A DNA stretch of 5,611 bases from NCBI GenBank assembly GCA_947631655.1, contig CANRME010000079.1, positions 1 through 5,611 on the forward strand, in the 5' to 3' direction. The translations under genes were made by a program, and so were the position numbers. The DNA is from an uncultured Bacilli bacterium (GTDB lineage Bacteria > Bacillota_I > Bacilli_A > RF39 > UBA660). The notes under the pieces are model-generated. The model saw only the letters and a program-made list of their open reading frames with translations. It was not told the origin of the DNA and searched no databases. The first letter of the stretch is position 1. Every line of letters starts with the position of its first letter. Shown in pieces: positions 1 through 5,611 of the stretch.

Positions 1-240
1 AGTATTTTTAAATTCTTTAATTATATTTTTATCTTTAACATATTCCCAACTAATACGATAATCTTCTTTCTTATAGTTATCTAACCACTCTGTAATTTCA
101 TCACACTCTTTACATTTATCATCTGCCAACAAATATATTCTAATAATTGTATAACTAGAAGAATTTGTTGCTAATCCATAAGACACAATTGGAAAACTTA
201 AAAATGTTAACATAATCACTAGTAATATTTTTTTCATCAT
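1..240 (-). CDS. Exported thioredoxin-like protein with CxxC motif (3' end off the window)
   Basis: This frame runs from an ATG at 240-238 off the left edge, so only the first 80 residues are visible. Residues 1-22 look like a signal peptide: two Met, two Lys, a hydrophobic core (ILLVIMLTFLSF), then PIVSYG. No lipobox cysteine is seen. The mature part starts with a likely beta strand (YTIIRIYLLAD, 30-40), followed at once by DDKCKECDEI with Cys43 and Cys46, then an amphipathic helix (EITEWLDNYKKED). Strand-CxxC-helix is the layout of the thioredoxin fold active site, so an extracytoplasmic thiol-disulfide role is inferred. CKEC is not the classic CGPC or CPHC, and the cis-proline region is outside the window, so activity cannot be judged. 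The ribosome site GAGG (249-246) lies 5 bases before the first ATG and 8 before the second (237-235), so either Met may be used. It lies downstream of the large surface-protein gene, beyond a terminator, and probably has its own promoter. Confidence 0.82.
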   Translation of the reverse strand, partial: MMKKILLVIMLTFLSFPIVSYGLATNSSSYTIIRIYLLADDKCKECDEITEWLDNYKKEDYRISWEYVKDKNIIKEFKNT

Positions 241-264
241 CTTCACCTCTTAAATTATATCATA
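241..264 (-). promoter_or_regulatory. Possible -10 region and ribosome binding site for the CxxC gene
   Basis: Read on the minus strand, 264-254 is TATGATATAAT, which holds two overlapping -10-like hexamers: TATGAT (264-259) and TATAAT (259-254, preceded by TGA as an extended -10). The AGAGGTG ribosome site follows at 250-244. The downstream hexamer would start RNA near 247, inside the ribosome site. The upstream one, starting near 252, is therefore the better fit and gives a leader of about 12 bases. No good TTGACA-like -35 is visible at normal spacing. The promoter call is tentative; the ribosome site is firm. Confidence 0.4.
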
Positions 265-301
265 AAAATAACTTTTTTACTTCTTTATTTTTATATTAAT
301 T

Positions 302-334
302 AAATAAAGATGTGATATTTAATATCACACCTCT
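302..334 (-). terminator. Probable intrinsic terminator after the large surface-protein gene
   Basis: Five bases past the stop codon (TAA, 342-340), 329-311 is a 19-base perfect palindrome around a central base, with arms TGTGATATT and AATATCACA. With G-U pairs the stem extends to 334/306, and a realistic loop is the middle 3-5 bases. The transcript side continues TCTTTATTT (310-302), a T-rich run broken by C and A. Placement just after a stop codon and before a new gene fits a terminator. The stem is A+T-rich and the U tract imperfect, so it may be leaky or may instead only protect the 3' end. A dyad operator is a less likely reading. Confidence 0.6.
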
Positions 335-339
335 ATTCT

Positions 340-3300
340 TTATGATTCCATAACAGTTTTTACCACAATTTTTACTTTACTTCCGCTTTCTCCTGGTGTA
401 TCAGATTCTTGATTATTACTGTCAAGATATTTTGCTGTTACTTTAGTTGGATTAGCATAAAATTGAATTTTATCAAATTGGTTTTTATCATCTGTATATT
501 TAACAGCCATGGTGACATTTGAACTAGTTTCAAGTGAAACAATTGCTTTTGTTCCAGATGCTTCTTCTGATAGTTTAAGAATATAATCTGTTTTAACTGT
601 ATTAGCACCTATTCTAATATTAGCTTCTTCCGTATCAGAAAAATCATTGTCATTAGCAAACTTTTTAATTATAATAGCACTTGTTTTACCTTCTGCACTA
701 ATTTTATTAAATGTATTACCATAAATTTCTGTTCCAGCAGCTAACGCACTATCAATATTAATGTATGTTTCACTAATATTATCTGCAGAGAATGTAGTCC
801 ATCTAATATCAGCAATAGCTTCATCTATACCTTTATATTTTATAGCATTTTTAGCACTGGTTCCAGAATTTGTAATATTACATTGCCATACAGAGAAATC
901 TTTAGCATTATCTGTAACTTCTATTAAAGATTCAACACTAGAACTATTTGTAAAATTCAATTTTAATCTACTTAAGAATACATTATCAGCTGTTACTTTA
1001 ATATTATTAAGTTTTATCTTGGCCATTCTAGGTGTTCCAGAAATTGTTAATGCTCTTGAAATTTCAATATTTTCTTCAGAAGTAATATCTAATTCATCAT
1101 TTTCATTTGTGATATATATATATGAAACTCCTTCATCTTTTAAAGCCGCAATTAACTCTTCTTGAGAATCTACTCTTCTCGTAGAGGTTTCTATTTCCAT
1201 TTTATATGCCGCATAATAATGTTTATCTGCAGTTGCTTTAATTTCCTCTTCTTTTATAACATCTTTTGGAAGTGGTTCAGCAGTATCATGTAAAGTATTA
1301 TTTCTTGATTCTGTAAATCCTATTAATGTATATTTATAACCATCATAGTCTATACTATTAAATACTGTAAATGGAGCTTCATGAGATGGTTTAACACTAT
1401 CTCCATAATAACTATATCTTATAAACTCTGCCATCCGACGGCCTTCATAATTATAAAATACTGTTGTATAAATTTTTGAATTTTCTTCTTTACAGTAATA
1501 ATTATAATAAGTATATGCACTATCAGTTTCTTTCTTATCACCATTACCTTCTGTTTTATCTTCATATTTTGTAATTTTTTCTTTTTCTACCTGAGTTGCT
1601 AATTTAGACTTATTATCTGTTAAGTTAATCTTTGCTTTTCTTGTTTTACTAGTTCTTACTAAAGGATGTTCATAAGTTTCTTTGTCAAAAGTCATATCAG
1701 AAGCTGTTAATGTAGCATTATCACCAACTTCAATACCAGCTTCAAATGTATCTTGTAGACTATCTGCATAAGTTATTTCTACCCCAGATACCGTTAATGA
1801 ACCGCTTTCTACATTTATTGCTTTCTTTTTAGCCTCGGCTAACTTAACATTTTTAATTGTTACATTATTACTTTTTACCGTAAATATTGTATCTAAATTA
1901 TCAGCAGTAATTGTATGTTTACTATCACTTGTACCATTAATTTCAACTTCTCTATCAATGGTTTGTGATTTTTTTACTTCAAAATCACCATTTATATTAA
2001 TATATTTAACATTTGGATTTTGTAAAGCATTTTCTAATCCAGTTTCATCAATTACAGAAACAGTTTCAGTTGTAAACTCAAATGTATATTCAGTAGTTGC
2101 ACCATCTGTTAACTTAATAGAAGAATCAATATCTCCAATTGTTAGTGTAAATTTCTCATTTCCTGCCGCCATATCATTAAGTGTTTTCTTACCAGCATCT
2201 TGTCCATATACTTCAGTATCACTAAATAAAGCTTTAGCTCCAGCTTGAATTTTTCCTTTTAAAGTATTGCCTTCTTCATCTAAGGCAGTCTTAGAAATAA
2301 CAATATTATTAGCTCCATCTTTAGTAAATACAACTTCTTTATTCTTTGCTCCAAGTTTAATTTCTTTTATTTCACCTTTTTGTAAAATATAAGCAATTGC
2401 TCCTGGAATAGAAGTATTATCCATCTCTTCTAATGTAAAAGTTGCATCTTTTACATCAAATGTAATTGTATTACCATCTTTAGTTACATCAAATTTATCA
2501 CTAAAATCATTTGAATAATCTGTTTTTCCATCATCTAAATCTTTAATTACATCAGCAATAAATTTATCTGAATCTACTGTCCAATGAGCAGTTAATATTC
2601 TATCATCATTAGTTCCAAAAGTTTCAGCTTCAAAATCAAATTCTTCTCCTGCTTCAGTCCAATAATCAAAAGTATGATAAGGTACTGCATAATCAATAGT
2701 AGGAACTAAATCTTGATTTATTTTTTCTTTGTCATAAGCTGGAATAACTTTAGTTACAGGTGTACCATTTTCATCTAAATAAGTAAATGTTACTTCATTC
2801 ATTTCTCGATAATCAATAGTATCTAATTTAATTTTAACTTCATCGGCAATATATTCTTTGCCATCTCCATCATAATCAATACTATATTTGATTTCTTGAG
2901 CATCCTTAGATATTTGATATAATGCTACTATAAAACCTTGTTTAAAATCTTCTTCTGTTGGTTTAACTACTCTAGTCTTACCATCTTTACTATATAATGT
3001 AACAGTTAATTCATCTTGATATTTACTGTCTAAGCCTTCAGGAAATTCTATTTTTATTGGTACATAATAACCTTTAGCTTCAGTATAACCAGCGGCTTCT
3101 GTTAATTCTTGTTCTCTTATAACACCGGTTATTTTCTTTCCACTTACATTTCCTTCTTCATCAGTATTATTTTCTGTTGTAAGACTGTTTGCTTCATAAT
3201 TATAACCAAAACTCTCTAAATCAGCTTTATCTTTTTCATTTAAACCAGCATCGGTACTAACTAAATCAAAATCACTTCCTAAAGATTCTTTTTGAAATTC

Positions 3301-5163
3301 TAGTCCACTCCAGTCAATTGTTACTGTATATGGTGCATATTCTTTACCCTCATCATCAAAATCAACTGTGATTGTAAATTTCTTTGTTGTACCTGATTTA
3401 TTAGGATTTACCCATTTTAATAAATAGATTGTATTACCATTATTAAAATCTTCGCTTTTTATTTCATTTGTTTCGCCTGAACCTTCACCAGTTAAAAATT
3501 TAACATTTTTTGTTGAACTTGAATCATCTTCAGTACCAGCTTTTTGAATTTTTAAACCTAAATAATAGTCATATGAGCTTGTTATAGGATTTTCACTAAA
3601 AGTAAACATTGGAATAAAACCAGTTACATTTATAACATGTTCTCCATCAATATCACTAAATTCAGTTTGGTATCCATCTTTTGGACTCCAATTTTTCCAT
3701 TCATTTCCACTAACTTCACTAGATTCAATTGCTTTAACATTTATAATTGAAGTTTTTTCAAATGTTACACCACTATAATCTATAGTGTAAGTTACAGGTA
3801 AATAATTGTCATTACCTTCTCCATCCCAGTCAATTTCAACTGTGAATTTACATTTACTATCCTTCTTACAATCATCATTTAATTTAACTAAAACAGAAAG
3901 TCCATTTTCGTCTAAATCGCTACCTTTAAATAGTTTTTCATTTTCACCTTTTACTTTTATAACTGCATTACCAGGTATTTCAGTCATACCATCTGGTTTA
4001 TTTATATTAATTAAGAAGTAATATCCATCTTCAGCGCTTTCACTAAAAACATTAGCGTTAATATGTTGTTCTTCAATAGTACCACCTAATTTAAAAGTAT
4101 TAGATTCACCTTCTTGATTAAAAGTATAATGTTTTTCATCACCAGTAGGAAGTACATAACCCCAATGTTCTTTCATATATTCACTATCTGCTTCAGGAAT
4201 TTTTTCACTTATTTTAGCTTTAGAAGTTTCTTGGAAAGTTAACCCACTCCAATCGATAGTTTGAACAGTTTCACCATAAATTCCATCTTCACCATCACGG
4301 TCAATAGTTATTGTTATAATCTTATCGGCATCGCTTTCTGCTTTTCCAGGTTGTAATGGTACTAATACTACTATTCCTGGAGTACCATCTTCTGTTACAT
4401 CAAATTTATCGAAACCAACTGTACTATTTCCATTAATTGGATTATTAATATTAATAGTAGTTTTAGCATTTGCTTCTTCTACTTCTAAGATATATGCAAA
4501 GAAATATACTGGATTGTTATATTTAGTTATATCACTAGGGTCTAATGTAATGTTTGTATCTTTTAAAATTAGTCCAGTTAATTTTCCATCAACCAATCCT
4601 ATTTTACCTTTACTATAAGCTTGACTAGCTTCAAAGCCTAAATCATCTTTTAATACTTTTGTATAAGTATCTTTATATTTTTCATTACTTACATCAAAAT
4701 CTAAGTTAACTTTGGTATCTTCTTTAACCCATGCATAATCGATATATTTAATATCTAAATCTGTATTTTCATCTATCGTTGTTGCTCCAGTTTTATTAGT
4801 ATTTACTTTCCATGAACAATTTTCAAAATATTCATCGCATTCTTTTTTTATTTCTTGAATTGCCATTTTTCCATAAATGCTTTGAGCTGTAATTTTATTT
4901 GCTGTATCTGGACCTACATGTCCATCAGCTTCAGTTATATCACCAATACTTCTTGCTCCTAACATTATATCTTGGGTTGTTAATGTATGTCTTCCGGTAA
5001 AGACATACTCTCCTATTATATAAGCATAATCGGCATTGGGATTTACTTTTTCTATTTCTTTACCTAAATCTGCTAACTTTAATTGCTTTGCAGATACATT
5101 AGTTATAGAAACAGTAAAAAGTATTGCTACTAATAAAATTAATTTACTATATTTTTTTATCAT
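340..5163 (-). CDS. Giant secreted modular repeat / beta-helix protein (1,607 aa), function unknown
   Basis: Complete gene. The start at 5163-5161 is backed by AAAGGAAG (5179-5172), 8 bases upstream, and by an in-frame stop at 5193-5191 with no other good start between. Residues 1-25 are a signal peptide (MIKKYSK, LILLVAILFTV, cleavage after VSA). About 26-135 is an N-terminal domain of unknown type with YAYIIGEYVF (46-55) and QDIMLGARS (64-72), plus Cys109 and Cys116. Residues 141-789 are four tandem units of about 160 residues. About 790-862 resembles the InlB B-repeat (Listeria-Bacteroides) fold, ending LTAHWT. Residues 863-1035 are unrecognised. About 1036-1170 and 1326-1550 are probable right-handed beta-helices, separated by a second InlB-like domain (1217-1323). 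The C-terminus (SDTPGESGSK, then a short strand) has no LPXTG and no membrane helix. The chain is rich in Asp and Glu. I infer an exported adhesin or ligand-binding protein; no catalytic motif is evident. It is probably co-transcribed with the Big_2 gene 16 bases upstream. Confidence 0.95.
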   Translation of the reverse strand: MIKKYSKLILLVAILFTVSITNVSAKQLKLADLGKEIEKVNPNADYAYIIGEYVFTGRHTLTTQDIMLGARSIGDITEADGHVGPDTANKITAQSIYGKMAIQEIKKECDEYFENCSWKVNTNKTGATTIDENTDLDIKYIDYAWVKEDTKVNLDFDVSNEKYKDTYTKVLKDDLGFEASQAYSKGKIGLVDGKLTGLILKDTNITLDPSDITKYNNPVYFFAYILEVEEANAKTTININNPINGNSTVGFDKFDVTEDGTPGIVVLVPLQPGKAESDADKIITITIDRDGEDGIYGETVQTIDWSGLTFQETSKAKISEKIPEADSEYMKEHWGYVLPTGDEKHYTFNQEGESNTFKLGGTIEEQHINANVFSESAEDGYYFLININKPDGMTEIPGNAVIKVKGENEKLFKGSDLDENGLSVLVKLNDDCKKDSKCKFTVEIDWDGEGNDNYLPVTYTIDYSGVTFEKTSIINVKAIESSEVSGNEWKNWSPKDGYQTEFSDIDGEHVINVTGFIPMFTFSENPITSSYDYYLGLKIQKAGTEDDSSSTKNVKFLTGEGSGETNEIKSEDFNNGNTIYLLKWVNPNKSGTTKKFTITVDFDDEGKEYAPYTVTIDWSGLEFQKESLGSDFDLVSTDAGLNEKDKADLESFGYNYEANSLTTENNTDEEGNVSGKKITGVIREQELTEAAGYTEAKGYYVPIKIEFPEGLDSKYQDELTVTLYSKDGKTRVVKPTEEDFKQGFIVALYQISKDAQEIKYSIDYDGDGKEYIADEVKIKLDTIDYREMNEVTFTYLDENGTPVTKVIPAYDKEKINQDLVPTIDYAVPYHTFDYWTEAGEEFDFEAETFGTNDDRILTAHWTVDSDKFIADVIKDLDDGKTDYSNDFSDKFDVTKDGNTITFDVKDATFTLEEMDNTSIPGAIAYILQKGEIKEIKLGAKNKEVVFTKDGANNIVISKTALDEEGNTLKGKIQAGAKALFSDTEVYGQDAGKKTLNDMAAGNEKFTLTIGDIDSSIKLTDGATTEYTFEFTTETVSVIDETGLENALQNPNVKYININGDFEVKKSQTIDREVEINGTSDSKHTITADNLDTIFTVKSNNVTIKNVKLAEAKKKAINVESGSLTVSGVEITYADSLQDTFEAGIEVGDNATLTASDMTFDKETYEHPLVRTSKTRKAKINLTDNKSKLATQVEKEKITKYEDKTEGNGDKKETDSAYTYYNYYCKEENSKIYTTVFYNYEGRRMAEFIRYSYYGDSVKPSHEAPFTVFNSIDYDGYKYTLIGFTESRNNTLHDTAEPLPKDVIKEEEIKATADKHYYAAYKMEIETSTRRVDSQEELIAALKDEGVSYIYITNENDELDITSEENIEISRALTISGTPRMAKIKLNNIKVTADNVFLSRLKLNFTNSSSVESLIEVTDNAKDFSVWQCNITNSGTSAKNAIKYKGIDEAIADIRWTTFSADNISETYINIDSALAAGTEIYGNTFNKISAEGKTSAIIIKKFANDNDFSDTEEANIRIGANTVKTDYILKLSEEASGTKAIVSLETSSNVTMAVKYTDDKNQFDKIQFYANPTKVTAKYLDSNNQESDTPGESGSKVKIVVKTVMES
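514..1515 (-). other. Module B: second InlB-like repeat and longer beta-helix (residues 1217-1550)
   Basis: Residues 1217-1323 (1515-1195) begin YTYYNYYCKEEN and include YTTVFYNYEGR, YKYTLIGFTES and, at the end, HYYAAYKME. This is a diverged InlB/MucBP-like beta-grasp pattern in which the closing strand matches the usual LxAxW position. Residues 1326-1550 (1188-514) open with RVDSQEELIAALKDEGVSYI, which lines up with VIDETGLENALQNPNVKYI of module A, and continue with beta-helix-like rungs (ALTISGT, IKVTADNVFLSRLKLNF, SLIEVTDNAKDFSVWQCNI, GTEIYGNTFNKI). The second helix is longer (about 225 against 135 residues) and lacks the 863-1035 type domain in front of it. Confidence 0.6.
1654..2796 (-). 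other. Module A: InlB-like repeat, unknown domain, beta-helix (residues 790-1170)
   Basis: Residues 790-862 (2796-2578) have VTFTYLDENG at the start, FDYWTEAGEEFDFE in the middle and LTAHWT at the end, the pattern of InlB B-repeat/Listeria-Bacteroides repeats. Residues 863-1035 (2577-2059) are a mixed domain of unknown type ending FTLTIGDIDSSIKL and EYTFEF. Residues 1036-1170 (2058-1654) begin VIDETGLENALQNPNVKYI and continue with short regular strands (EVEING, HTITADN, TIFTVKSNNVTIKNVKL, AINVESGSLTVSGVEI, AGIEVGDNATLTASDMTF). This rhythm of roughly 20-25 residues is typical of right-handed parallel beta-helices of the pectate-lyase-like type. No catalytic residues could be assigned. Confidence 0.65.
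2797..4743 (-). repeat. Four tandem ~160-residue protein repeats (residues 141-789)
   Basis: The marker motif is a strand ID(W/Y)SG(L/V)xFxxxS. It appears as IDYAWVKEDT (141), IDWSGLTFQETS (303), IDYSGVTFEKTS (461), IDWSGLEFQKES (616) and the degenerate IDYREM (783). The marker Asp residues are 142, 304, 462, 617 and 784, giving periods of 162, 158, 155 and 167. Each unit then has a charged linker, a short aromatic segment (LGFE 175, WGYV 334, WKNW 489, FGYN 652), a Y(F/Y)-rich strand (VYFFAYI, GYYFLININ, YYLGLKI, GYYVPIKI) and an acidic loop IDRDGEDG (287), IDWDGEG (444), VDFDDEG (600) or IDYDGDG (762) just before the next marker. Approximate unit spans are 4743-4258, 4257-3784, 3783-3319 and 3318-2818. 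By eye the DNA copies are clearly diverged, so the duplication is old. The family is not one I can name; a beta-sandwich domain is likely. Confidence 0.85.
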
Positions 5164-5179
5164 CTTTCTTACTTCCTTT

Positions 5180-5611
5180 CTATCTCTTTTCTACTGTAGC
5201 TGTTACTATTTTGCCTTTACTTATTGTTATTGTTGCACTTGTTGCATTTGCATCACTACTTGGTATAGTATTATTTCCACCTTTTAAGCTATAAGTGTTT
5301 CCATTTATCTTTATTCCTAAAAATTCACTTTCAGATAATACTTTACCATCTTTTCTTATTTCTACCGTATATTGGAATATTTCTCCACCATCAGTTGGTA
5401 CTGCTGTTAAATAAATCTTATAAACAGATTCTACTGTTACCTCACACTCAGCTTTATAATTTCCATCTTCTGTTGTTACTGTAATTGTTGCCTTTCCTTC
5501 ACCAACGGCTTTTATGTTTCCATCTTGGTCAACTACTGTAACCACACTAGGATTACTTGATTCCCACTTTACTTTCTTATTTGTAGCATTACTTGGATTT
5601 ACGGTTGCCGT
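5180..5611 (-). CDS. Big_2 Ig-like domain surface protein, C-terminal 143 residues (5' end off the window)
   Basis: The frame is open to the right edge and ends at TAG (5182-5180). A GTG within it (5545-5543) is not a plausible start because the Big_2 domain runs through it. Fragment residues 1-60 match the bacterial Ig-like group 2 pattern very well: TVNPSNATNKKVKWESSNPS, VVTVVDQDGNIKAVGEGKAT, ITVTTEDGNYKAECEVTV. Residues 61-143 form a separate beta-rich C-terminal domain (IYLTAVPTDGGE, YTVEIRKDGK, IKINGNTYSL, ATITISKGKIVTATVEKR) that I cannot assign. Big_2 domains occur in exported adhesins and cell-surface proteins. No LPXTG, SLH or membrane segment is seen at the C-terminus. Only 16 bases separate its stop from the next start, and those bases hold that gene's ribosome site, so the two genes are probably one operon. 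Confidence 0.9.
   Translation of the reverse strand, partial: TATVNPSNATNKKVKWESSNPSVVTVVDQDGNIKAVGEGKATITVTTEDGNYKAECEVTVESVYKIYLTAVPTDGGEIFQYTVEIRKDGKVLSESEFLGIKINGNTYSLKGGNNTIPSSDANATSATITISKGKIVTATVEKR

Noticed and set aside
254..259. Textbook TATAAT with TGA before it as the sole promoter of the CxxC gene
   Set aside because: Initiation about 7 bases downstream would fall within the ribosome binding site. The overlapping TATGAT (264-259) fits better; neither has a convincing -35.
311..329. Crp-type operator
   Set aside because: Half-sites TGTGA and TCACA are 9 bases apart rather than 6, and the position just after a stop codon with a T-rich tail is better explained by a terminator.
761..1165. 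Open frame of 134 codons on the plus strand
   Set aside because: It lies wholly inside the large minus-strand gene and has no clear ribosome site. Its hydrophobic composition is what the complement of this low-G+C coding DNA gives.
1958..2248. Open frame of 96 codons on the plus strand
   Set aside because: Antisense to the large gene, with low-complexity Ser/Val-rich translation and no supporting start signals.
3806..4021. Open frame of 71 codons on the plus strand
   Set aside because: Antisense shadow of repeat units 2 and 3; Ser/Phe/Leu-rich composition mirrors Glu/Lys/Asp codons on the other strand.
2797..4743. Recent DNA-level tandem duplication or CRISPR-like repeat
   Set aside because: The copies are similar only at protein level and units vary from 155 to 167 residues, so this is an old domain expansion with no short regular DNA repeats or spacers.
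5036..5287. Open frame of 83 codons on the plus strand with a Cys/Tyr/Phe-rich tail
   Set aside because: It spans the junction of two well-supported minus-strand genes. The apparent hydrophobic tail is the complement of Lys/Thr/Val codons and the ribosome site.

Overview
The window is a compact, AT-rich piece (about 30% G+C by eye) of a bacterial chromosome. Every gene is on the minus strand, so transcription runs from right to left. Low G+C, AGGAGG-type ribosome binding sites, lysine-rich signal peptides with no outer-membrane features, and Big_2 and InlB-like surface domains suggest a Firmicutes/Bacilli-type organism, perhaps a gut RF39- or Erysipelotrichales-like lineage. That placement is inference. 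The central 1,607-codon frame contains 13 Trp residues in an uninterrupted reading with UGA as stop, and the two Trp codons checked (positions 4810-4812 and 4249-4251) are TGG. This argues against the UGA=Trp code of Mycoplasma and Spiroplasma.

Layout in transcription order. (1) 5611-5180: the C-terminal 143 residues of a secreted or surface protein, a Big_2 Ig-like domain followed by a second beta-rich domain; its start lies outside the window. (2) After only 16 bases, 5163-340: a complete 1,607-residue exported protein. It has a signal peptide, an N-terminal domain of unknown type, four tandem units of about 160 residues, and then two successive modules that each pair an InlB-like repeat with a probable right-handed beta-helix. 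(3) 339-241: a 99-base gap with an A+T-rich hairpin terminator and a possible promoter. (4) 240-1: the first 80 residues of a small exported protein with a CKEC thioredoxin-like motif, cut by the left edge.

The first two genes are probably one operon coding for large modular exported proteins likely to act in adhesion or glycan/protein binding. Neither has a visible LPXTG motif or C-terminal membrane anchor. The CxxC protein probably has its own promoter and might act in extracytoplasmic thiol chemistry. No mobile element, CRISPR array, tRNA or rRNA is visible, and there is no stretch over 300 bases without a gene.

The main point of interest is the large protein: its 160-residue repeat is a family I cannot name, each full unit carries an acidic DxDG-like loop, and the InlB-like/beta-helix module has been duplicated within one chain.
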